A DNA stretch of 64,000 nt from Gaertneriomyces semiglobifer. Taxonomy: Eukaryota; Chytridiomycota; Chytridiomycetes; Spizellomycetales; Spizellomycetaceae. Made by a program: the position numbers and the translations under genes. Positions 1-11,311 of the stretch are shown one piece after another. Below the pieces are notes generated by a model. The model saw nothing but the letters and a program-made list of their open reading frames with translations, did not search any database and was not told where the DNA came from. Position 1 is the stretch's first letter. Every line of letters begins with the position of its first letter. The DNA lies in NCBI GenBank assembly GCA_025558075.1, contig JAHLKF010000005.1, positions 868,001-932,000 of the forward strand. Reading direction: 5' to 3'.

Positions 1-3000
1 ACATGGTCGAACTCATCGTCATAATTTCTCCACTGGTGAGACAAAGCTTTTTGTTGTCATCCAAAACTGTGTTCATGTTCTCAATCCAGATGGCGTCGAC
101 GGGCCCATCGAAAATAATCCAGCGTCTTTCTGCTGTTCCTTGCTGAGCGAATCCGCGGAAAGTATTGGCTAGAATACCGTCGGTCCATTCATGGGTGACA
201 GGATCAAATTGCCCATAGAGCTGCCCCATGGTAATGGACTTTGGGTTGATTACACGATACTCCACCTTTTTCTCACTAAGTCCGCTCTCAGCCATTTCGT
301 TCAAAGCCGCAGCCAAAACTCGGTATGCGACTGTTTTCCCAGACCATGGCTGGCCCACAATCATGTAACCGTGCCGAATACACATCATCTCATATATCTG
401 TACAATCTTCTCCAAAGCCGACTCTGCAGGTTGTAAGTTCATCTTCGCCATATTATTTGTAACCGCCGCCAGGATATGGCGATAGTCAGGAGCCGGCAAT
501 TCTACTTTCGGGAATAGGTCAGCGGATATCGCTTTGAATAGGGGTATGTCCTGACTGAGGAACTTCGGCAAATTTACGTCGTTGATGGATCTCAGCATTA
601 TGATGTGCTCGTTCTCTCCCGGATATTTGAGTTTCAAATTCCCTGCGGCCGTGAGAACCGCCTTGACAGCTCGCATACCGTAGTCATAGTGATCCTGCGA
701 AGATAGCTGTTCTGAGCACAATTTGTAAGTGGCCACGATTTTGTGTGCCAGTGCTCGCGCCTCCACAAAACCATAGGAATACAGGGATATTTCCGCAATC
801 AATGCGTAATCGGGTACCTACTCGACAAGTTAAACCCGGCGAACCAACGCTGTAATGACAAAGATGACCTACCATCATAGCGACAGGTCGGAATAATGCC
901 TTCAGATTGTCAGGGAGTTCTGAACGACCAGCGTATCCGGGATTCATGGTGATGAAAACCGAGCATCCTCTGTTCAGGGAAATAGTCGTGCCCTCGAAAA
1001 CAAACTTATCCACCTTTGCCGCTACCGCACGCTGGATGGTAAGAATTTGCTGGGCGACGACGGACAATACTTCAAGGTCGATTCGGTTGAATTCGTCGAA
1101 ACAAGCCCAGGCTCCCGAAGATGCAAGACCCTTGAAGAACTTGCCCATTGCGATATAATCTAGCCCATCCGAACAATTGAAAACCACACATGCTTTGGCA
1201 ATCGCTTTTGCCAAATCCTTCACGGATTCTGTTTTGCCCGTCCCTGCAGGACCTTCAGGCGCACCGCCGAGGTTCAAATCCAAAGCGCCGATGAGTGTCC
1301 GGTAGCATCGGTCCGTGAGAGGTGTAATCACAAGACGTGGCGAGTTACCCAGGTACTCATAACCATATTTTAGGGTGGCATTGATCATCCGCACTTGGAC
1401 ATCATCCTGCTCCCAATAATAACGTAGCTGTGACAACCAACCAAAATCGTTTTCCTGTGATACTTCCTGCTTCTCTAAATCAGCAACAACATCACGTGCA
1501 TGTACGTCAATGACAACCAGAGCAGATAACGTCATTCGTGCCATTGCACTCAAGTCACCACGGACGAGTGCCACTGTTTCCTCAAGCTGCTTCGTACACA
1601 GCTCCTTGTATGCACGTAACCCGAGTACACCACCTTCACGAATCGCCTCTGTAACTTCTTTGGTCCAAAAAATCTGGCTAACGCAAAGAACTACCTGGCC
1701 CGGCCATTCCAAAATCCACTTGGACCTCGGCGTCTCGACATAAGCCCTTAGGGCGTTGCTGACTTGCTGGTGTATCGAAGATTGCATAACCTTTTCCACC
1801 TGTAGCAGCCATTTCTCCACAGCACCTTTGGCTTGGGCAGGTTCGATGACCTCTTTCATCCGTACGCGCTCCCCTTCACTAGAGCACATAGCAATGATAC
1901 GGCTATTATCTTGGAAAGTGAGGCTGGCTATGCCCTCGAAGCATTTCTTCAAGTGGGGTTGCACCCGCAATGGGTCTTTGGTCTCTGCCAAGATCTCCAG
2001 AAGCTCATCATTCGACAAGAAGAAGAAACGGGGGAAGAACAAACGTTTTTTCTCCAGATAATCGTTAAGACCTTTCTGAATCTCATCTAAGAGAGCGTTG
2101 CTCTCGTTCAAACGTGTCAGCATTCCGGAGACTTTGGCGACTGCCAGAATCTTTGGATTCTCTGCGGTTACTGCCATGACGTCCCTCCATGTCTTGTCGA
2201 CGGCACGGAACTTCTTTCCTTCCGTGGGCATAGCCGCCATGATATCTTCACTCGTAAAAATCGGCTCCAAATATAACCAAGTAGCTTGAACTTTAAGCCA
2301 GGCATCGATAATGTCCTGAATAGTTACAAGTGTGGCCTCCCAATTCTTCACGTCCTCTTCCATGGGTTTGATAAATGGTGAACCTCGCATAGTTTGAACT
2401 TTCACAATCTGATCGTCTAACAGCGACTGCACATCATCCAACGACGATAGAATCTTTGTTCCCGTATCCTTGTAGTCGATGCAGTTGAAGATGAGTGGTT
2501 GCCACTCATCTTGCATTTTGGCCAGCGTCTTCTGCAATGAATGCTCCTTCGATGCCGCGTCGGATATGGCTTCAAACTGAGGCAAATATTGCTCAAGGTT
2601 CATGTCCAGAATTTTAGTAAGACTGGTAGTCTCGTCGGGATATATCGACTGTCCCGCAATCTCGGCCATTCGGAGCCAATGCCTGTCTCTCAAGCCAGGA
2701 TTACGCAAAACCGTTAAGAGCGGTAAGTGGTTTCTGAACCTTTCCAGACGCGTTTTTACGCTGTCCGCAACTTTCCGAGGAACCGGTTGTTCGGTGAACG
2801 TCTTAGTAAGCTTGAACATGATACGGAACATGGTTTGAACACTCTCCTCGACCACTTCCGCGTTAAGATCGCGGAATGCTCCATTCATCCAGCGGGAATA
2901 TTCGGTTTGGAAAGTGGATGCAGTTTCCCACAGCTGTTTGTACGGACTGAGTGCTTCTACCGTCTGCTGGTGTCTCGTGAATGGAGTTTTTTCCCACTCT

Positions 3001-5922
3001 AAAAGCTCTTCCTCGGTGTTTATCTTTTGTATAACGTCGTCCAGATCTTTTAGTTTGCCTTCTAACGCTTTGATCTTTTTCAAATACTCCTGGAGTTCTG
3101 ACATGATACCATAGTCCTTCATACGAAAGGGTAAGCGGACGGCCGAACGACGATCACATCCGAGTGCTTACCTGGAACTTATTGACCTGCTCAAAGCACT
3201 CGTCCAGCTCATCGTTGGTAGCACTTATTTTCACCTTCAAGTCTTCTTGGGCTTTAGCTTTTTTCTGCAGCATGCGTTTCTTGCTCAGGTCAAAGATCGG
3301 GAGGATGCGTCCCGGCCAAGTGAACGTCACTCCGTTCAGCTTGATATCTTCCTCGGTCATGAAGGCGTAATTGAGCAAGAAATCTAGTCGCTTTTTCCCA
3401 CGTGTGATCTCATCCCGCAACGCTACGATATCTCGCTGCCTTGCATTATCGACATACTTCATCAGCTCAACTAGTTCCTGTGTGTCGGCCGGGGCTTTCA
3501 TTGCTTTGGCGGAAATCTTTTCGTAAGACTCACATATCCTAGTGAAGAAGTTGAGAAGTGTCTCCATTGCGTCGAGATGAACTCACAGATAATACCCCAA
3601 ATTGATCTTGCGATTCATATCTGCGACCTGGTCCACCAATCGCTGAACAAGTTGCTGTGCTTTGCCGGCAAGCTCCGTTTTCAAGGCGTCGCAATCAAGG
3701 TATATGAGACTGAACCTCACGACGGACGGCGAAGCCTGAATTTCTTCTACGATCTTGTTCAGCTTCTTGATTTCCTGTCACAATGGAACCAATTCAGTCC
3801 GGCGCCAAAAGGGTGGAGAAGGAGCACTGTGATAATTACTGATTCGTAATCGTCGAGATCATGCTTTTCTCTCAGGAAGTCCTCCACTCGCTTTTCAGCT
3901 TTCGTAGTCAATAGCGCTTTGTACTTATCGTAACTCATCAAGTGCTTCTGCGGGGCGACTGTATTCTTTGCAATGATGCTTCTCACATACCGGCCATCCG
4001 CAATACGATCGTCTTCCATGCCCATTGCAGGCACATATAGAGGTTCATTGGTGAGGCTCGTGAAAAGACGTGTTTCTACACGAGGGATTTCTTTAACAGC
4101 AGCCACCATCTCCTCCAAAATGGATACCATGGCGGCTTCCAGCTCCAAAAGCGGTGGGTCAAATCGAATTTGAGTACCGGAAATAACTAGTCGGACGCTG
4201 AATACGGTTTCTTCCGCATCGCATTCGGCAAACTGTGCGAAGAATCGCTCAAATTCACTCAACGATGCTTCCATGAGAGCCCACAGCTGGTTCGACATCA
4301 GCGCACAGGCAGATTTGAAAAACCCATCGAGCCGTCGAAATCCCAAGTCAACATCATGAGCGGATGTTGCAATCGAATACCATTGATCCTTAGAATTGAA
4401 AAAGGCGCTCGCCACGGCGGGGATCCATTCATTGAGCATCAACGTCTTGAAAGCCACGCATTGATTACGAAGAATGCTCTGAAAGTCATCAATGGACATG
4501 GGAAGCGATGAGGAGACAAAGGAGGACATATCCACCACGTTGGCTGATTTGAACCGCTCATAGATCTTAAGCACCTCCAGAAATACAGGATTCGTAACGA
4601 ACAAATTGTCTTCAATAGCGACCTTGGAGTCAACGACATCCTGGTGCCAAGGTACAGGTGCCCGAGCAATATGTGGAACATAAGGATTCAAAAATGGCTC
4701 GATTGCAAGTCGTTGCTGCTCGGTCGGGTCCAACAGAATATAGTCCAATACTGCTCGCTTCAGCGCAATCTTATACTCTTGATGTATCTCTTCAAGAACC
4801 TCCGTCCTTCTAGGCTGAAGCGACTCTGCCCGCACGAGGTGAGTTGGCAGATGCTGCTCCGCGGCTGCAATTGTTGCCGGCTCCATAGGGGCAATTGCAT
4901 TATCCGGGATAACCCTATTGACATAATACCAGTATCTGGTTCGAGCATTCAGCTGTTTGTCTATATTATCCGCATCGCGGTCGTATGGGTCCAAGACAGG
5001 TTTGGCGGGTCGTTCGTCGGTGAAAGCCAAGTGACGATCAGGGTAGTCGACTGCAAGACGTGTTGACGGTGACAGCGGGCGGCTAGAGATAGTTTGAGGG
5101 GCTTTATCCCTATGCCCGTCGACCCTCGTTGCTCTGTTACGCCTGGTTAAACGGTTGCGCAAGGGGTTTTGCCAACATGACGGAGTAGTACCTTCGTTCG
5201 GTGCTTGATTTCACTCTTTTGCTTCTGTCCGAGTGCAACTCTGCGCCAATACTTTTGGTCAACTGTCACTCTCATGTTCTCAAGTCAACAAACCTCACCT
5301 TGGTCTCCAGAACGCTTTGGAGAAATATTTTTGACGCTCAAGTCAGCCGCCTTTGGGCTATAGTTATTGCCAATCGAGTCAGAGACAGATCGAGCGAAGC
5401 GTTCCTCCTTGAATGGCGCGGCTCGGGTCCAAGAAAAGTGTTTGAGCAAAGGCGGTAGAGCGACGGTGTCCAAATCCACTGAAAGCTCGGGCTGTTGTGC
5501 AGACCTGTTTAGCACGTGGATAATGCGCGTGTGCAAAGCAACTTACTTCGTCAACAATCTCAGCTTCAATCTCAGCTTTTCTATCCACAAGCTTTTCGGC
5601 AACTGGAGCGCGGCCTGTAGCACTCCTGTGCTGTGACGAGGGTGCCCTCGAATTTTCATGTCCTTTCGCAGCGCCAACCAAGACTCCGATCAAGTCTGAG
5701 AGATGCATCTATTCAGTGTCATTGGTTAGAGTTATAATGTGAATGCACCCTTCCGCCTGTTCTATATGCTAGATGGCCGACCTTGGCTTCCCCTTGGGAC
5801 TTTGCAGATCGAGGTACGGTACTCGTCTCATGATGGATATCCGAGAACGAGCTGTCCAGCCCATTGCCGTTTAACACCTTTCCTTCTGTCAAAGGCGCTC
5901 CATACGCAGTGGAGCTTTCCAT
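1..5922 (-). CDS. Axonemal (inner-arm type) dynein heavy chain, N-terminal part, truncated by window edge
   Basis: Motor ATPase heavy chain that drives sliding of axonemal doublet microtubules. About 1,900 residues are visible over roughly eight exons: N-terminal tail exons (ATG at 5922), the linker, AAA1 and part of AAA2. AAA1 carries Walker A GPAGTGKT, then [20 protein letters not shown] and CFDEFNRI (Walker B), and [19 protein letters not shown]2 carries GQPWSGKT and IIFDGPVD. The SDGLDY wording and the linker sequence YYWEQDD fit the single-headed inner-arm group (DNAH3/7/12-like) rather than cytoplasmic dynein. Clear introns include 818-872 (GTAGGT donor, frame resumes at [10 protein letters not shown]), one of about 65 nt ending near 3105, and one at about 3775-3831. 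AAA3-AAA6, the stalk and the microtubule-binding domain lie beyond the left edge. The first two or three exon joins (5290-5922) are less certain; a GTAAGT donor after IEAEIVDE near 5546 is clear. Confidence 0.93.
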
Positions 5923-6696
5923 GTTCCTGGCCTAGTCACAGCTCCTGTTCTGCAATGTAAAAGTTTGGACATCGCGGGCAAACGCGGTGCGAAGTGGAAT
6001 TGGCGAAGCGGAGTTACGTAAGCAGCCCATGATCGCGTAATTGTTTTGTTTGTTCGGAGATTTTTTGTTCTAGCGCCAACAGTCTACAGACCGGTGTATG
6101 TCGTAGGAGCATCGAAGGAAGTTCCTCCCATGAGCAGCATGTTGGTGAAGAAATCGCCAAGCTGTAGGGAGGTTAAGGGGTAACTGAGGCGAGTCATGGC
6201 TCACTCCACCGCCTCGAAATCGTCTCGCACCTGCCAGCGACATGTCGGTCAATTTCCATCATGTAATTGTATCGTCTAGTTGCTGTGGTTGCACTGTCAT
6301 TCCATCATCCGCCAAGCCGTTGCAGCAGTCTGCATAGGAGTTTTCCAGGTATTTTCCAAGGTATCGGAGGGTTTTGATCTCAGCACGAGGCGTCCACCGT
6401 TCAAAGTAAAAAGTGACTCGGAAAGGACAACAAAGACGCGCCGGCACAGCGTTCGCACAGACGGTTTGTTTGGGAACTCATCATTCAGCGTTATCCCCCA
6501 TCCACATGCATATGCTTCCACTCTCGGCGTTTATCGAAGTTTATCTACACCCATTTGTGCCTCCTGAGTAGTGAGTAAAAGTCACCCCTGCCACTGCTGT
6601 CGCTGGTCTAGTGTGTTAGCGGGTACATAAGGACTCGCCTGCGTTACTCGGCGCCAACAACAAAATACTGAAAATAAGATCGACGCTTCGCACAGG
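5923..6696. other. Intergenic region between divergent genes
   Basis: This 774-base stretch lies between the dynein start (minus) and the small membrane-protein start (plus). Only short overlapping open frames on both strands are present; none has spliced continuity or a recognisable domain. It presumably holds the promoters of both genes. I see no repeat or RNA gene. Confidence 0.6.
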
Positions 6697-7309
6697 ATGC
6701 TTCCTCCCGCGAAGAGAGCGGTAGATGGCTCCATTGAGGCGGTCCAGCTTATACTGGTGTTCATTTTTACTGTGCTTGGGCCCACCCTTACCGCTCTGTT
6801 GAACCCTGTGGTAAGGCAATGCTTGTGGCTCTACACTACAACTCTTGATTGACGTGTTTGGTCAGAAATTTGTACGTGCTAGGCCAGGACAGAGTCTCTT
6901 GACTGAGCCGCATCAGCCTACGGTGATAGTTACTCCCCCATCCACTACAGTAGCATCGAGCCATTCTACACAGACGCCCTACAAAGAAATTTCCACTATC
7001 GGGCGCCAGCACCGAACCTTGTCACCAAAACCGTCGCCGAGGATAACTCCGACATTGCCAAGAAGGAGCAGATCACCGGCTACCTATCTACCAGCTGCCA
7101 ATGATCGCAGTCACCTTGTGAATGCTATCATTAAATCAGAGGAAATCCCTTTACCACTTCTGCGCGTCCTGGATGTCGTAGACTCATCGTCCGACTGGGT
7201 CATTGACAAAACTGCAGAGGCTGTGGTATATTGTGCGAGCTTCTTCGGTTTTAGTTGGCAAGTAGCGGGTGCGGCGGACACATCATCTACTAGAGGTAGA
7301 CGAACGTAG
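6697..7309 (+). CDS. Small two-exon protein with one N-terminal membrane segment, unknown function
   Basis: Exon 1 (6697-6810) encodes 38 residues, beginning MLPPAKRAVDG and then a hydrophobic stretch (EAVQLILVFIFTVLGPTLTALL). Exon 2 (6866-7309) joins in phase after a GTAAGG donor and a GGTCAG acceptor, giving about 186 residues. The middle is rich in Pro, Ser, Thr and Arg (repeated SPxP and TPT motifs) and looks disordered. The C-terminal third is more ordered (around LLRVLDVVDSSSDWVIDKTAEAV). It looks like a small single-pass membrane protein with a basic, Ser/Pro-rich cytosolic or lumenal region. I do not recognise the family. It converges on the gamma-tubulin complex gene, whose stop codon lies only 67 bases away. 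The clean splice and good frame support a real gene. Confidence 0.55.
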
Positions 7310-7376
7310 CTCGTGGTCGTTGTGTCAAACAGTTGCATAGGTGTCAGTTGCAGTCACTCTGTATATCAGTCAAATC

Positions 7377-10300
7377 CTATTTCCGGGATAACAGCATTGC
7401 AAGCGCATCCACTTGTGAAATGTTTCGTTTGTTAGCAGGGCGAAGTAACTTGAATGACAAGACTATCATACCGTGGGGTACCCCATGACTGGCAAGGCCA
7501 GCCACAGCGTCGCTTACGAAGCGAATAAGATCGTCGGCTCGTTCAGCAATGGTTCGTAACTGGCAAGCGAAAGCGGCATCTCGCTCTTTGATCAGACGCT
7601 CACGCTTTCCTTCGCGACGTTCGTCGCCGATGCCTTCCAAATCACGATGGTATGCTTTGCAAAGTGCGGCGTACTCGGCACTTAGTTCCAGTGGTGCATA
7701 CACATGCTTCCAAATGCTAGCTGCGCGACCATTCAAAAGACATCGATCTTCAATAACGTTGAGGAAGCTCGCCTGTGCCGCAATCAAAGCATCCATTCCC
7801 TCAGCTGTTCGCACATCTCGAAGAAGCTTGACACATTCGACATGAATTACCTGAATGAGGGTGAACCTTAGCGCCGTGGCATCTAGTCAAACAGAAAGCT
7901 CTCTTTTCTCACCTCTCCAGCAAAGGCGTGCAAGCTGTACGTGAAGTGCATAAGCCTTGTTCTTGCCACAGCTCTGCTCCGTTCAAGCGCCCGGTTCTCC
8001 ACTCGCGCGCCAAAACTGCTGCGTGTACTTCGAAAGCTTTCGTTTTCCAAACAGTGGCGCGCCCATTGAATCTTCAGCAATACCCTCAAAATGCGATTGT
8101 AGCACAATATGGCATCGCTTGGGACGATGTTGTTCAAAGGAGAAGGGATCTAATGGACCTACGTTAGTAATGCTATAGTACCCCAGAGTGTCGTAGTCAA
8201 CGTACGTCGTAATGAATATGGATACGATCAATAATATCCAGGCACGAGGGAGCTGGAGGTAGACTTTCTGGTTGCGTTAAACTGATGCTGAAACGACTGA
8301 GATCAATGCCGTAATGACTGCCGTGGTTGGACTCTACGGCATCCACAAAAGCGCGGTTCAAGTATTGCGGGTGATACCGCACTTCTTGGGACTTGATCTG
8401 CACCTTGAAGTTATAATTGTGACCACCTAAACGTGAAAGCCTAATGCGCGTACCTTGGGAAAAATTGCTCTGCAGAAATGATGCATAACGGATCCGGCGG
8501 TCATGAGGTATACGGCTTGTAGCGCCTTGAGATGATGCATCAAGCGGCATCGCTTCAGCAGTACACGCTTGAGCTCTTCGCCAACACGACGCGCATGTGG
8601 AATTACGATGCTGGCCACCGCTTCTTGCAGACAACCCTGGGCTGGGCGCAAATATGTCTCTTCTGCGATGCGTTGTTAGCATACTCCCAAAACGCTAACC
8701 AATCAAGCCATACCGTTATCAAAACTGATTTGCAGCAGTGTCCTTGAACGCTCTGGAACGATCAGTGCCGCGCTGTGAGGGGGACCCTTCAACACACTGG
8801 AAAAGGCTCGTGGGAACAATTTCTGGACATCATTCTTTGGGGTTAAATTAGCAACGCCCAGTTTCTCGGCCCAGCCAGTTGTGGGATCAACGCCGTGGAT
8901 ATCCATTTTCTTCAAGAACGAGTCTACCACACCCACATAGAGGGAGGACGACGTGTTCCATCGGTGACTATCCTTTAACTGGGTGATCAATGGTGTTGCT
9001 AACTCTGCAACAGGCACCTTACTTACTGTACTGCCTTGAATATTTTCCAGCAGTTTTAAACTCTTGCCGGCCACAGCAATATGATGAGAGACCTGATTGA
9101 AGAATGTCGGCTTATGTTCCCGAATGGCTATCCCGTTCGTCCACATATCAGCGCGATCGGCCCTACTGGAGCTTTGAGAACTTGAAGAGGCGATGGCTCA
9201 CACATAACGTCATACCTCTCAATGAACAACTCTTGCGAAGAGTCATCCAGCGTGCCGGTGTATATCCAACGGTCGACTGCGTCCAGGTACGGCCGTAGTA
9301 TGTGGAGAAGAAGCGCTGACACGGTTGTCACTTCGTATTTCAGGCGTGCGAATTCAAGTTGCTGCAGTCGCCTGGATATTGAGTTCAGAAGATTCGTAGC
9401 AACATCTGCGGCATGCGAGGTGTCTACAAAGCTAATATTAGCTCGACACCCTTTTGAAGCATGCGTTCTCTACGGTAGTTACCATCAATGGAGACCTCGC
9501 TCACTAGCATGTCCAATGTCGTAAACAGATCTAATTTTTGCTTCAATTCGGATTGTAGGCGCAAGAGCGACGCTACCTCCTGCTCTCCAGACCCTGCAAG
9601 GGGCACTTAATCTCATATGATGAATCTCACATAAAGCGCTGAATAAATGCTTACTGGGCATCCTTCGTGAGTGCGACTGATAATATGTCTGTAATGATGC
9701 CATGTGTGTATCAAACTCAGCGACTATAGCGGCCAAGCCTGAACCAAATGCTTCGAGGGTAGCGGTGGAAGCTCCGGCACAACAGCTGGCACACGATGCG
9801 CTGTTAAAAAATGCAAAGCGTAGGAAGCAGTTCGATGCACAAACCGTTCGGCAAAGCGGCGGACTCTCCGCACAGAACTTCCATGTTCAGTGAACCACCC
9901 GAGGATGTTCTGGAGACTCATAGTTGATAGATGCGTAAGGGTATACTCCATCGCTGGCTAGTTGCATGTCTTAGATATCAACATGCGGATATTATGGGAT
10001 GACAGCACGAATACCTGAAGGGACATCTGAGGGCCTTCCACGACCATGAACGTTGGCGCTCCGGCGAGCATGAAGAGGACTTCACGAATCATCACAGTCT
10101 CATGCACGTACTTGGCACTCGCAACAGGATAATAGTATGACTCCCGATCAATACACCGAGAGAAGGCAATGAACGGCGCTTGAGAACGAAGCGATCGAGT
10201 CAGCCGGTGAACCGCCCATACTCCACGAAATCATGCTGACTATACCGAGCGAGCACGGATCGTATGGTATATACTCCACGTTTTTGGTATTATTCACGGA

Positions 10301-11129
10301 CTTCTGGCTGCTGTCGACCCAATATGCACCGCTTTTCATCGCATTCAGGAACGTATTACGCTGGGAATTACAGAACGTGGGAGGTTCTTCTTCCAGACTT
10401 AATCGTTGGACCATTTCATCCATATTCTGCCAAACATGCGAGTGAGCAAAGGTGTTTACGAAATTCAATTGATATGGACGGTCATACCGATATGTATGAT
10501 TGGTCTGCAATTGGCGAGGATTGAACAAGTGTGTCCCCGTCGGTTTCTTCATCTTCAGTGTGAATTACTATCCCTTCCCAGTGTTCTCCTTCTAAAGGTT
10601 CATCCGCGACTATATTCTCCCACGTTAAGGCTCTTTCGCTAGGTTCCTTTGGCCTCGGAGTTTCATGGTCGTACGTTGTTGTTGGAGAAGCAAGATGCAA
10701 GAGCAACCGTAGCACATCAAAGACATTGTACACCCGACTAGGCGGAACGTTAATCGCCTCAGAAACGGCATTCTCCAACGCATATGATATCTTCTCTTGT
10801 CCAGATATGTACAATTTTTCAGCAAGGCTGTGGCAGTTAGACGTTTAAGAATCAACCCAGATGCAGGACCGACAAGGATAGTATTACCCCGAGAATCTGC
10901 GTAGAAGCGCTCTCTCATCGGTCGAAGGAAACCTGTGCTGCTTCAGCTCCTTTTCCGCAAACTGAAGGCACAAAGGAAAGTACGTGGAGGATCTCTAGAA
11001 AAACACGTCAGAACAACAACACCCTCGCCGTGTACCGTAAACAGAAAACAATACCTCAAAGCCCGTAATCGACTCCACAAGCTTCGAAATCCGGCGTCTC
11101 TGCTGCTCCTGAACTGCCGTAACCGTCAT
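7377..11129 (-). CDS. TUBGCP5: Gamma-tubulin complex component 5 (GCP5)
   Basis: Subunit of the gamma-tubulin ring complex that nucleates microtubules at spindle poles or basal bodies. The start (ATG 11127-11129) gives MTVTAVQEQQRRRISKLVES..., followed by exons 10888-10994 and one beginning at 10827; together they resemble the GCP5 N-terminus (conserved ITGFE and HRF positions). Further in are the Spc97/Spc98-type segments LRPYLDAVDRWIYTGTL, ILRVLLKIQWARHCLE, RTRLMHFTYSLHAF and FLNVIEDRCLL, in the family order. The last intron (7412-7471, GTATGA donor, CTAAC branch) joins the C-terminal tail VDALAMLLSRK and the stop at 7377. Many short introns are present. Exon joins between about 9960 and 10450 could not be settled: the conserved frame shifts near 10215 without an intron of normal length. 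It shares a 180-base divergent promoter with CLPTM1. Confidence 0.88.
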
Positions 11130-11311
11130 CTTGAATTATGTATATGGGCCATGTCGAGAACCCACCGCGGGGTAAAAAGTGCTGCGAACTCCTCGGACAT
11201 TCTCGCGTTGAATTCTTTCATCGATAACAAAAATACGAGCGACGTTTTGGCGACGGCGATGCGGGCAACAAACCTTCGCAGCAAACCAAGACGGTGAGGG
11301 CATTGAACACG
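11130..11311. promoter_or_regulatory. Compact divergent promoter between GCP5 and CLPTM1
   Basis: Only 182 bases separate the two inferred start codons, so this interval must carry the 5' untranslated regions and core promoters of both genes. No TATA box stands out. This is inferred from position, not from a recognised element. Confidence 0.4.
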
